From Pseudonocardia humida (GTDB lineage: Bacteria > Actinomycetota > Actinomycetes > Mycobacteriales > Pseudonocardiaceae), in assembly GCF_023898865.1 (NCBI RefSeq), contig NZ_JAGSOV010000061.1, forward strand, positions 61,056 to 125,055: a stretch of 64,000 nt of DNA, given 5' to 3'. Below the pieces are notes generated by a model. That model was given only the letters and a program-made list of their open reading frames with translations. It was not told the origin of the DNA and searched no databases. Of the stretch, positions 42,211 to 49,846 are shown one piece after another. The translations under genes and the position numbers were made by a program. Position 1 is the stretch's first letter. The number at the start of each line of letters is the position of its first letter.

Positions 42211-43044
42211 TCACTCCTTCGTGAGAGCGTTCTTGAAGGCCCTGGTCTGCGCGACGAGGGCGGTCTCGGTGGGCAGGCGCTCCATCGAGGAGGCGCCGTA
42301 GAAGCCGTTGCAGTGCGCGGTGCGCGAGAGCACGTATGCGGCGTCGTCGGGTGAGGAGATCGGGCCGCCGTGGCACAGCACCAGTACGTCGTCGCGCTCG
42401 GCGCGGGCCGCGGCCGCCCAGTCGTCGATCAGCTCCACGCAGGAGTCCAGCGTCCTGGCCGTCTCCGCGCCGATCGAGCCGCCGGTGGTCAGCCCCATGT
42501 GGCAGACCACGATGTCCGCGCCCGCCCGGGTCATCGCCCGGGCATCGGCGGCGGAGAAGATGTACGGGGTGGTCAGCAGGTCCTTGGCGCGGGCGGCCGC
42601 GACGAGGTCGACCTCCAGCCCGAAGCCCATCCCGGTCTCCTCGAGGTTGGCCCGGAACACGCCGTCGATCAGCCCGACGGTCGGGAAGTTCTGGATGCCG
42701 GAGAACCCCAGGTCGGCGAGCTCGTCCAGGAACCGGTCGGTGAGCAGGAACGGGTCGGTGCCGTTGACGCCAGCCAGCACCGGCGTGCGCGCGACGACCG
42801 GGAGCACCTCCGCGGCCATCTCCACCACGATGTCGTTGGCGTTGCCGTAGGCCAGCAGCCCGGCCAGCGACCCGCGTCCGGCCATCCGGTAGCGACCGGA
42901 GTTGTAGATGACGATGAGGTCGATCCCGCCGGCCTCCTCGCACTTGGCCGACAGACCGGTGCCGGCGCCGCCGCCGACGATCGGCTCGCCGCGGGCGGCC
43001 ATCGCGTGGAAGCGCTCCAGCAGCTGCGACCGGGCGAACCTCAT
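42211..43044 (-). CDS. phosphoenolpyruvate-hydrolase-family TIM-barrel protein
   Basis: A 277-residue TIM-barrel protein. It starts at ATG 43044, which overlaps the stop of the Tm-1-like gene as ATGA. Conserved-looking blocks are PIVGGGAGTGLSAKCEEAGG, IDLIVIYNSGRYRMAGRGSL, VLAGVNGTDPFLLTDRFLDE, GFSGIQNFPTVGLIDGVFRA and VLVLCHGGPISSPDDAAYVL. The family is annotated as PEP hydrolase/TIM-barrel signal-transduction-like, with little biochemistry. In many bacteria and fungi it is paired with or fused to a Tm-1-like (UPF0261) protein, as here. Confidence 0.9.
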   Translation of the reverse strand: MRFARSQLLERFHAMAARGEPIVGGGAGTGLSAKCEEAGGIDLIVIYNSGRYRMAGRGSLAGLLAYGNANDIVVEMAAEVLPVVARTPVLAGVNGTDPFLLTDRFLDELADLGFSGIQNFPTVGLIDGVFRANLEETGMGFGLEVDLVAAARAKDLLTTPYIFSAADARAMTRAGADIVVCHMGLTTGGSIGAETARTLDSCVELIDDWAAAARAERDDVLVLCHGGPISSPDDAAYVLSRTAHCNGFYGASSMERLPTETALVAQTRAFKNALTKE

Positions 43045-44180
43045 GCGGTCACCTCCCGCCACGCCGTGACCACGGCGTCGGCGAACTCGGGGTCGTTGAT
43101 CGCGGCCGGCACGGTGCGCACGGCCGCGACCCCGTCCAGGGCCGCGAGCAGCGCGGCGTCGGCCTCGGGATCGTGGAACGGCGCGCCCGGGACGTCGAGC
43201 ACGGAGACGCCGCCGGTCGGGACCAGGAAGACCGCGGGCCCGGTGAACGCGGCGATCTTGCGGGCCAGGAACTCCCCGATCGCGGTGTTCTCCGCCGGTG
43301 TCGTGCGCATGAGCGTGACCTGCGGGTTGTGCCGGTAGAGCAGCCGACCGGCGAACCGCTCGGGAACCCGGGCGCCGAAGTTCACCATGTCGACGGCGCC
43401 GACGGACCCGACGTAGGGCACCCCGGTGCGGGCGATCGCGTCCAGCCGGTCGGGTCCCGCCGCCATCACGCCCCCGACCAGCAGGTCCGCGATCTCGGTG
43501 GTGGTCAGGTCGAGCACCGACGAGATCAAGCCGTCGTCGACGAGCTTCTCCATGGCCCGGCCGCCGGTACCGGTGGCGTGGAAGACCAGCGGGTCCACCT
43601 CCGAGCCCAACCGCTCGACGACCGCCGTGACCAGCGGCGTCGTCACACCGAACATGGTCAGTCCGACCGCGGGCTTGTCCTCCCCCGCCGGCACCTCGCG
43701 CAGCAGCGCGCCGGCGAGCATGTGCGCGGCGTTGCCGAGCACCAGCCGGGAGATCCGGTTGATCCCGGCGACGTCGGTGACCGAGTAGAGCATCGCGATG
43801 TCCGCGGCGCCGACGTAGGGCGCGGTGTCCCCCGACGCGACAGTCGAGACCATCACCTTCGGCACGCCCACCGGCAGCGCCCGCATCGCCGGGGTGATCA
43901 GCGCGGTCCCGCCGGACCCGCCCAGCCCGATCACGCCGCCGACCACCTGTCCGGGAAGCCAGGCCGCCAGGGCCCGGGCCATGGCCGCGACGGCCTCGCC
44001 GCGGTCGCGCGACAGCGGGCCCGTGAGGTCGGACGGCGTGACGTCCGCGGTCGACGGCGCGCCGGAGGTGGACACGTCCACCGAGGTCACGGCCACACCC
44101 GCGGCGCGGAGCAGGTCCGCGACGTGGCGCAGCTCCGCGCCCTTGGTGTCGTGCGTACCGATCACGAACGCAGGACCCAT
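43041..44180 (-). CDS. Tm-1-like ATP-binding domain protein (UPF0261)
   Basis: A 379-residue protein spanning the full UPF0261/Tm-1 N-terminal length. Start FVIGTHDTKGAELRHVADLL; other blocks are GVIGLGGSGGTALITPAMRA, GVPKVMVSTVASGDTAPYVG, YSVTDVAGINRISRLVLGNA, and PLVFHATGTGGRAMEKLVDD with its Gly-rich nucleotide-binding loop. The plant homologue Tm-1 binds a viral replicase and ATP; the bacterial role is unknown. It leads an operon with the TIM-barrel partner (ATGA overlap) and an SRPBCC protein. The pairing suggests they act together on a small carboxylate (inference). Confidence 0.92.
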   Translation of the reverse strand: MGPAFVIGTHDTKGAELRHVADLLRAAGVAVTSVDVSTSGAPSTADVTPSDLTGPLSRDRGEAVAAMARALAAWLPGQVVGGVIGLGGSGGTALITPAMRALPVGVPKVMVSTVASGDTAPYVGAADIAMLYSVTDVAGINRISRLVLGNAAHMLAGALLREVPAGEDKPAVGLTMFGVTTPLVTAVVERLGSEVDPLVFHATGTGGRAMEKLVDDGLISSVLDLTTTEIADLLVGGVMAAGPDRLDAIARTGVPYVGSVGAVDMVNFGARVPERFAGRLLYRHNPQVTLMRTTPAENTAIGEFLARKIAAFTGPAVFLVPTGGVSVLDVPGAPFHDPEADAALLAALDGVAAVRTVPAAINDPEFADAVVTAWREVTA

Positions 44181-44598
44181 GACACGAGTCCTACCTCATG
44201 ATCACGCCTCGCGCAGCCGACTGTTCTCGAAGGAGCATGTAAGCCATGGGCCACTTCGCCGTCAGTCGCCGTGGCGTCACGCCGTCGTCCACAGACGGCA
44301 GCGTCTTCCGGACCCGCGCCACCGCCACGACCGGCACCACGACCCATCGAGCCGCGGCGGCGAGGGCACCTGGGACGACCTCGGTGTCAGCGGCGGCCGG
44401 TCCGGGGGCCAGCGGACCGCCCACGCGGAGGGCACGGTGCACGGTGGACGGGCCGAGCTCGCCCACCTGAACCGCAAGAGCTGGCTGCCCGGCGACGGCG
44501 CGACCCCGCGCTGGGAGACCCTGCCGCGCGCGGACGGGCCCTGGTTCCCCGGTCCCGCTGTGGGGTGCCGGCCCGTCGCAGCACCCCGGTGGAGCGGG
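44181..44598. other. 418-base region without a confident gene
   Basis: The stretch between the Tm-1-like start and the MocR stop has no ORF I can assign. A plus-strand frame around 44365-44560 reads plausibly (GEGTWDDLGVSGG, then AELAHLNRKSWLPGDG, then TPRWETLPRADGPWFPG) but has no start, no recognised family and no continuation, so it may be a gene relic. The promoter of the Tm-1-like operon should lie near 44181-44260. Confidence 0.4.
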
Positions 44599-46056
44599 CT
44601 ACACCGGCACCGGCGCCGGAACCGGGTCGGACAGCCGCCCCAGGACGCTGACGCCGCGGCGGATCTCGCTCACGGTGACGTTGCCGAAGCCGAGCACCAG
44701 CGCGGGCGGGAGAGGACGGCGGGGGCCGTCGTCGTCGGGGGTGACCCGGTAGTCGCCGACGCCGCGCACGGCCACCCCCGCTGCCGCCGCGCGCGCCACC
44801 ACGCGCGACTCGTCGACGTCGGCCGGCAGTCGGAGGAGCGCGTGGTGACCCGCGTCGAGCCCGGTGATCGAAGCGCCGGCCATGTGCTCGGCCACGGCCG
44901 TGACGAGGGCGTCGCGACGTCTGCGGTAGCTGTCGCGGACCTTGCGGAGGTGCCGGTCGAAGCGGCCGGTCTCGATGAGCCGCGCCAGCGCTGCCTGGTC
45001 GAGCTGGGGGACCCCGCGGCAGGAGAGGGCCTTCTCGGCCAGCACGGCGTCGCGGAAGCGCGGGGGCGTGAGGACCCATCCGATGCGCAGGGCGGGTGCC
45101 AGGGTCTTGCTGACCGACCCCAGCGCGACCACGTGGCTGGGCGCCAGGCCCTGGAGCGAGCCGACCGGCTGTCGGTCGTAGCGGAACTCCGCGTCGTAGT
45201 CGTCCTCGAGGATCACTCCGTCGACCCGGTGCGCCCACTCCACCAACTGGTGGCGACGGGACGGACTCAGCACCGCCCCGGTCGGGCAGTGGTGCGCCGG
45301 GGTGAGGAGCACGGCGCGTGCGCCGCTGGCGTGCAGGTCGTCGACCCGGACCCCCTGGGAGTCCACGGGCACGGCCGAGACCCGCAGGCCGGCACGTCGC
45401 GCGATGCGGTCGTGGTACCTGGGGCCCGGGTCCTCCAGGCCGATCCGGTCGATGCCGTGCGCGACGAGGGCACCGAGGACGAACGTCAGGCCCTGCCGGA
45501 AGCCGCCCACGACGACCGTGTCCGCGGGGTCGGCGCACCCGGCGCGCACCCGGCGGTGGTACCCCGCCAGCACGTCGCGCAGGTGGTCGTCGCCCTCGGT
45601 CGCGCCGTCACCGAGGGCGGCCGTGGGCAGCGCGCTCATGGCATCGCTCAGCGCCCACAGCCAGTCGCGGGCGGGGAACGCGCGCAGGTCGGGAACGCCG
45701 TAACCGAAGTCGATGAGCGGCCTCGGACCGGGGTCGGCCGGCGGTGCCCCGGCGCCCGCCGCGCGCGGGTGGGCGTCTCCGGTGACCCGGTCCGCGACCC
45801 GTGTGCCGGAGCCGACGGCGGAGACGAGGTAGCCCTCGGCCAGCAGCTGCTCGTACGTCGAGACCACCAGGCCCCGGGACACGCCCAGCTGGTCGGCGAG
45901 CTGCCGGGTCGACGGCAGGCGCTCGCCGGAGCGCAGCCGTCCCGTGCGGATCGCCGTGCGCAGGGCCTCCTGCACCTGCTGCCCCAGCGGAGTGCCTGCG
46001 GCCCGGTCCACCGCCAGCATGAGTTCCGGCACGACCCCGGAGAAGTCGACGGGCAT
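44599..46056 (-). CDS. MocR-type regulator (GntR helix-turn-helix fused to aminotransferase fold)
   Basis: About 485 residues from ATG 46056. That start is chosen because the longer frame would run through the operator repeats and adds an unusual leader. The N-terminal GntR domain reads QVQEALRTAIRTGRLRSGER then LPSTRQLADQLGVSRGLVVS. The class I aminotransferase-like domain (about 110-485) has VVGGFRQGLTFVLGAL, ILEDDYDAEFRYDR and the PLP-binding Lys in VALGSVSKTLAPALRIGW. MocR proteins bind PLP and regulate vitamin B6, GABA or amino-acid genes, often a divergent neighbour. Three RTGGACC repeats lie just upstream. The divergent side holds a short fragment and a DHFR-like gene. Confidence 0.92.
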   Translation of the reverse strand: MPVDFSGVVPELMLAVDRAAGTPLGQQVQEALRTAIRTGRLRSGERLPSTRQLADQLGVSRGLVVSTYEQLLAEGYLVSAVGSGTRVADRVTGDAHPRAAGAGAPPADPGPRPLIDFGYGVPDLRAFPARDWLWALSDAMSALPTAALGDGATEGDDHLRDVLAGYHRRVRAGCADPADTVVVGGFRQGLTFVLGALVAHGIDRIGLEDPGPRYHDRIARRAGLRVSAVPVDSQGVRVDDLHASGARAVLLTPAHHCPTGAVLSPSRRHQLVEWAHRVDGVILEDDYDAEFRYDRQPVGSLQGLAPSHVVALGSVSKTLAPALRIGWVLTPPRFRDAVLAEKALSCRGVPQLDQAALARLIETGRFDRHLRKVRDSYRRRRDALVTAVAEHMAGASITGLDAGHHALLRLPADVDESRVVARAAAAGVAVRGVGDYRVTPDDDGPRRPLPPALVLGFGNVTVSEIRRGVSVLGRLSDPVPAPVPV

Positions 46057-46083
46057 GGGGCCGACCCTAGCGCGCAGAGTGCC

Positions 46084-46130
46084 GAAATGGACCATTTCGT
46101 CGAGCTCGGAGTGGACCTTCGCAATGGACC
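46084..46130. promoter_or_regulatory. MocR operator candidates: three RTGGACC repeats, one within a 15 bp palindrome
   Basis: RTGGACC occurs at 46087-46093, 46111-46117 and 46124-46130, all in the same orientation, with start-to-start spacings of 24 and 13 bases. The first copy lies inside GAAATGG-A-CCATTTC (46084-46098), a perfect inverted repeat. Arrays of direct and inverted repeats like this are typical of MocR binding sites, and they lie directly upstream of the MocR start. Confidence 0.7.
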
Positions 46131-46186
46131 GATTCAGCGCGAGGCTGGAGGCGTCCAGCACGGCCACCGATCAGGAGAACCGGACA

Positions 46187-46372
46187 TGAGCATCGGGACC
46201 GCGCCTGCTGCGGGACTCGGCAGCGCGGCCGCCGGCATCGTCCTCCTCCGGGCACTCCCCCAGGGCCGCATGGCCGTCGTCGTCCTGCGTCCGCCGTCGG
46301 CGCGGCCGTGCTGCCGGTGGTGGTCGGCCTCGTCGGTTTCCGGATTCCCGCACCCACCAACAGGAGATCCTC
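46187..46372 (+). other. short hydrophobic frame, probably a decayed membrane-protein fragment
   Basis: An ATG at 46187 opens MSIGTAPAAGLGSAAAGIVL and LRALPQGRMAVVVL, and after a frame change the sequence continues SAVGAAVLPVVVGLVGFRIP. Together they look like one or two transmembrane helices of a disrupted small protein. No family is recognised. The GTG start of the DHFR-like gene follows at once, so the stretch may also act as its leader. Confidence 0.35.
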
Positions 46373-46933
46373 GTGTACGACACCGACCCGCAGAGCGCCG
46401 ACGGCAAGGTCCTGTGGCACTTCGCCATGTCGTTGGACGGCTACGTCGCCGGTCCGGGGCACGCCATGGACTGGATGAACGGCTTCTCCAACCGGCCCAG
46501 CCTGACCGACGAGTACGTCGCGACCACCGGGGCCGTCCTCGCCGGGCGCGACGCCTTCGACAGCGCGATCGGCGACGCCAGGCCCTACGGCGATCAGTGG
46601 AGGGGCGCGCTCTTCGTGCTCACCCACCACCCGGAGGACGCGCGGCCGGTCGGCGACATCACCATCCTCAGCTGCCCCGTCGAGGAGGCGGTGGCGATCG
46701 CCCTGGAGGCCGCCGCCGGCAAGAACGTGGAGGTGTTCTCGGCGGACATCGGCCGCCAGCTCCTCGAGCTCGGTCTCATCGACGAGATCGACCTGCACAT
46801 CGCGCCGATCCTGCTCGGCGACGGGATCCGCCTCTACGACAATCCCGGCGCCGCACCGATCAGGCTCGACCGGATGTGCGTCCCGGACCCGACTGCCGAG
46901 GTCAACGTGCGCTACCGACCCCGGCGGCCGTGA
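46373..46933 (+). CDS. dihydrofolate reductase family protein
   Basis: A 186-residue RibD_C-type protein starting at GTG 46373 with AGGAG suitably placed. Blocks: VLWHFAMSLDGYVAGPGHAM then DWMN, GAVLAGRDAFDSAIG, GALFVLTHHPED, KNVEVFSADIGRQLLELGLI and DEIDLHIAPILLGDGIRLYD, with a C-terminal VNVRYRPRR strand. The MSLDGxVAGPxxxxDWM form is a well-populated actinobacterial subgroup of uncharacterised NADPH reductases. It may be controlled by the divergent MocR regulator. It is the fourth family member in the window and differs from the others in the first 40 residues. Confidence 0.87.
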   Translation: MYDTDPQSADGKVLWHFAMSLDGYVAGPGHAMDWMNGFSNRPSLTDEYVATTGAVLAGRDAFDSAIGDARPYGDQWRGALFVLTHHPEDARPVGDITILSCPVEEAVAIALEAAAGKNVEVFSADIGRQLLELGLIDEIDLHIAPILLGDGIRLYDNPGAAPIRLDRMCVPDPTAEVNVRYRPRRP

Positions 46934-47014
46934 GCCCCCGACCGGGACGCCGCTGCGCGCCCGTCGAGACTGTCCGTCCCGCGACCACGACCCCGTTGCC
47001 CGGGGTTGCCGTGG

Positions 47015-48625
47015 TCATCGGTTTCCGCCCTCGGCAAGGGTGGGCAGTGAGCCGTTGCCATCCCTGCCCGCCACCCGGCGCAGGATCCCGGGCGGGTCCG
47101 CCGGCGCCTCGTCGCCCGCCCACGCCACGTACTGATCCGGCCGGACCAGGACCAGCCGCGCCCCGTACCGCCCGAGTGGCCCATCGCCGGTGCCCCTGAC
47201 GACGGTCAGCGGGAGCCGCAGGGCCTCGGCCGCCGCGGCGAAGCCGGTCGGGTCGGCGTCCAGGGCCAGCAGGGTGAAGCCCCTGCCCAGCTCGTCGAAG
47301 ACGTCGCGGCCGTCCGGCAGCGGCCCGGGCGCGAGGTGGTGTCCCGCCCGCGCGGCGAACGAGTGCGCACCCCTGGCCCCGCTCGCGCCGCCGGCCGGGC
47401 CGAACACCACCGGGGAGCCCTCGTAGTGCGGCTCGACCTCACGCAGCCGGGCCGCGGTCTCGCCGAGCAGCGTCCGCAGACCCGCCCCGAAGCCGTCCCC
47501 GTCCCGCCCGGGGTCGTGCGCCTCGAGGAACGCCGCCTCCTGCCGGATCGTCGCGGCGATGACGTTCTCGGCCATGTCGTCGACGACGGCCCGGCGCTCT
47601 GCGGTGTAGGAGTCGAGCAGGGCGTCGCCCGCCCAGCCGTCGAGCACCGCCGACAGCTTCCACCCGAGGTTGACCGCGTCCTCCAGCCCGGTGTTGAGCC
47701 CGAACCCGCCGTAGGGCGGGTGGGTGTGCGCGGCGTCGCCGGCCAGGAACACCCGCCCCGACCGGTAGCTGTCGGCGATCCGGACCCGCAGGTCCCACAG
47801 GCCCGTGTGCTCGATGTCGCAGGCGAACTCGAAGCCGGCGGCCTCGTGCAGGACCCGCCGGACGTCCAGGTCGGCCGCGGCGGAGCGGGGCACCGGGGCG
47901 TGGAAGAAGAACCCGCTCGCCGGATCGACGCGGCCGAAGAACCGCCAGAAGCCCCGCAGGTCCGGATGCATGACCCGGTAGGTCGCCTGCTCGGGGAACC
48001 GTCGCAGGACCCGGTCCAGCTCCGGCGACCGGAACACCACCAGCGCCATCAGCGCGTCGAAGTCGGTGCCGTGCCGCGCGATGCCGCCGTGCTCGCGCAC
48101 CAGCGAGCGGCCGCCGTCGCAGCCGACGAGGAAGTCGCCCCGCAGGACCTTCCGCTCCCCCTCCTTCTCGACGAGCACCCGGACGCCGTCGGCGTCCTGG
48201 CCGGTCTCGACGGCGCGCCAACCGAGGAGGGCGTCGATCGGATCGACCTCCGCGATCCGCTCGCGCAGCACCCGCTCGGTGCGGTACTGCGGCAGCCGCC
48301 CGTTCGCCTGCGCGTAGTAGGCGCTCATCGCCTCGCGGCCGGGCGGAGCCAGCCAGTGCTCGGCCAGCAGGTCCCCGTACACCGTCACCATCCCGGTGGG
48401 ACACCCCGGCGGCATCACCGCCGCGGCCCGCACCCGCTCGGCCACACCCCACGACCGGAAGTGCTCGAAACTGCGCTGGGTCAGGTTCTGCCCCTTGGGG
48501 ATGGTGCCGAGCCCGGTCCGCCGCTCCACCAGCGCGCACCGCACACCGCGCAACCCCAACTCGAGCGCGAGCCCGGCACCGACCGGGCCGGCCCCCACGA
48601 TCACCACCCGGTGCCCGTCCGTCAT
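47015..48625 (-). CDS. FAD-dependent aromatic hydroxylase (PheA/TfdB type)
   Basis: A 536-residue class A flavoprotein monooxygenase. It has the FAD motif VVIVGAGPVGAGLALELGLR (7-26), the bifunctional DG motif FLVGCDGGRSLVREHGG near 165-181, and the GD motif GRVFLAGDAAHTHPPYGGFG near 288-307 followed by LNTGLEDAVNLGWKL. The ~170-residue C-terminal thioredoxin-like domain is present. Such enzymes add one hydroxyl to phenols or heteroaromatics with NAD(P)H and O2. It is divergent from an IclR regulator with 96 bases between starts, the classical layout for substrate-induced aromatic catabolism. The substrate is unknown; 3-hydroxylated aromatics and nicotinate-like rings are both possible. Confidence 0.92.
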   Translation of the reverse strand: MTDGHRVVIVGAGPVGAGLALELGLRGVRCALVERRTGLGTIPKGQNLTQRSFEHFRSWGVAERVRAAAVMPPGCPTGMVTVYGDLLAEHWLAPPGREAMSAYYAQANGRLPQYRTERVLRERIAEVDPIDALLGWRAVETGQDADGVRVLVEKEGERKVLRGDFLVGCDGGRSLVREHGGIARHGTDFDALMALVVFRSPELDRVLRRFPEQATYRVMHPDLRGFWRFFGRVDPASGFFFHAPVPRSAAADLDVRRVLHEAAGFEFACDIEHTGLWDLRVRIADSYRSGRVFLAGDAAHTHPPYGGFGLNTGLEDAVNLGWKLSAVLDGWAGDALLDSYTAERRAVVDDMAENVIAATIRQEAAFLEAHDPGRDGDGFGAGLRTLLGETAARLREVEPHYEGSPVVFGPAGGASGARGAHSFAARAGHHLAPGPLPDGRDVFDELGRGFTLLALDADPTGFAAAAEALRLPLTVVRGTGDGPLGRYGARLVLVRPDQYVAWAGDEAPADPPGILRRVAGRDGNGSLPTLAEGGNR

Positions 48626-48709
48626 GGATCCCCCTGATCGCGACCGACCCGCGGGGCCGCGCCATGCAGCAGGCTAGCTACGATTCCGCATCCCACGAAG
48701 GAACTCACC

Positions 48710-48721
48710 TAGAATTCCCCC
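48710..48721 (+). promoter_or_regulatory. -10 element placing transcription start at the IclR ATG (leaderless)
   Basis: TAGAAT at 48710-48715 is a near-consensus -10 element. Only six bases (TCCCCC) separate it from the ATG at 48722, so the transcript should begin at or within a base of the start codon. No ribosome site is present. The -35 region is weak, as expected for a regulated or extended promoter. Confidence 0.65.
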
Positions 48722-49531
48722 ATGTCGAATCCGCGTCGCCGCAGGACGCCTGCCGCTCCGGCCCTCGACGGCGCGACGTCGACGTCTGTGGACAACGCGC
48801 TGTGGCTGCTGCAACTCGTCGGGGAGCACCAGGCGTTGCGCGTGGCCGAGGCGGCCGACCTGCTCGGGGTCGCCCGCTCGACCGCGCATCGCCTCCTGAC
48901 GGCACTGCGCAGGCGGGGCTTCGTGATGCAGGACCGCCCCAACGGGGCGTACCGGCCGGGTCCGGCGCTGTACGAGATCGGCCTGGCCGCGGTGAGCCGC
49001 ATCGACATCCGCCGCGTCGCCCGCCCCGTGCTCGAGCAGATCCAGCAGATGACCCAGGAGACCGCGAGCCTCGCCGTGCTGGAGGGGACGATGGTGCGCT
49101 TCCTGGACTGCGTCGAGAGCCCGCGCTCGGTCCGGGTCGGCAACCGCATCGGGGTGGTCCGGCCCGCGCACGCGTCCGCGGTCGGCAAGGCCATCCTGGC
49201 CGGGCTGCCCGACGCCGAACTGGACCGGCGCTACCCCGGTGACGAGTTGCCGCCCGCCACCACCTCCGCCGCCCTCACCGAGGTCGCCGCGCTCCGGGCC
49301 GAGATCGCGGTCGTCCGGGCCCAGGGCTACGCGCTGAACTGGGAGGAGAGCACCGACGGGGTGTGCGCGGTCGCGGCGGCGCTGCGCGACACCGTCGGCC
49401 AGCCCCTTGCCGGGCTGGGCGTGGCCGCCCCGAGCAGCCGGGTGACCAGCCTGGACGGGATCCGCGCGTTCGCCCCGGCCGTGCAGCGCGGCGCCGAGAT
49501 GGTGCTGGAGCGGCTGCGCGCGCCCGAGTAG
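48722..49531 (+). CDS. IclR-family transcriptional regulator
   Basis: A 269-residue regulator. The N-terminal winged helix (about 20-85) reads SVDNALWLLQLVGEHQALRV and ADLLGVARSTAHRLLTALRR then GFVMQD. The C-terminal GAF-like ligand domain contains VLEQIQQMTQETASLAVLEG, HASAVGKAILAGLPDAEL and the ligand-side strand GYALNWEESTDGVCAVAAAL. IclR proteins respond to aromatic or carboxylate effectors and act as repressors or activators. It is divergent from the FAD hydroxylase and upstream of the ABC importer operon, so it may govern both. Translation is probably leaderless. Confidence 0.92.
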   Translation: MSNPRRRRTPAAPALDGATSTSVDNALWLLQLVGEHQALRVAEAADLLGVARSTAHRLLTALRRRGFVMQDRPNGAYRPGPALYEIGLAAVSRIDIRRVARPVLEQIQQMTQETASLAVLEGTMVRFLDCVESPRSVRVGNRIGVVRPAHASAVGKAILAGLPDAELDRRYPGDELPPATTSAALTEVAALRAEIAVVRAQGYALNWEESTDGVCAVAAALRDTVGQPLAGLGVAAPSSRVTSLDGIRAFAPAVQRGAEMVLERLRAPE

Positions 49532-49557
49532 CTCGGTCACCTCGCAAACCCAGCGGT

Positions 49558-49589
49558 GTTCTCGCAGCCCGCCCGCGCGCTGCGAGAAC
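49558..49589. terminator. hairpin with 11 bp stem after the IclR gene
   Basis: GTTCTCGCAGC (49558-49568) and GCTGCGAGAAC (49579-49589) are perfect complements with a 10-base loop, 27 bases past the IclR stop. There is no T-run, which is common for actinomycete terminators. It could instead be one copy of a dispersed intergenic repeat. Confidence 0.55.
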
Positions 49590-49706
49590 CCAGCCATGGC
49601 TGCGACACCCGCTCCATCCTGCGATGTCGACCGCAGCCCGTGCATGCCCGGCGTGCGGGCGATCGTTCGACAGAGCGGAACTAGTCCTCACATGAGTCCG
49701 CATGCG

Positions 49707-49736
49707 TGGACATCTCTCCTGCCGCGACCCTAGTGT
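49707..49736 (+). promoter_or_regulatory. candidate promoter of the NitT/TauT-type importer operon
   Basis: TGGACA (49707-49712), 18 bases, TAGTGT (49731-49736) matches the -35/-10 pattern (five of six at -35). Transcription would start near 49743, leaving a ~104-base leader before the binding-protein ATG, which has GGGAGG upstream. Confidence 0.5.
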
Positions 49737-49846
49737 GACCCGCATCTCGCTTCGCCACGACGGGAGCGGGAGGTTGCGGGGTCGGCGTCGACACGGCACC
49801 TGGCACCCGACACCCCATCCGCGGTGGACGACCTCGGGAGGCCGAC

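Larger units (their letters stand above)
49532..49846. other. 315-base intergenic region with hairpin and importer promoter
   Basis: No gene is seen. The stretch holds a long inverted repeat just after the IclR stop, two AACCCAGC repeats flanking it (near 49547 and 49587), and a candidate promoter at 49707-49736 for the importer operon. The GTGTTCTCGCA/TGCGAGAAC arrangement resembles short intergenic repeats of high-GC actinomycetes. Confidence 0.6.

Noticed and set aside
43825..47199. 1124-codon plus-strand frame across the Tm-1-like and MocR genes
   Set aside because: It is antisense to strongly supported genes; only a small part (about 44365-44560) has any coding look and is reported separately.
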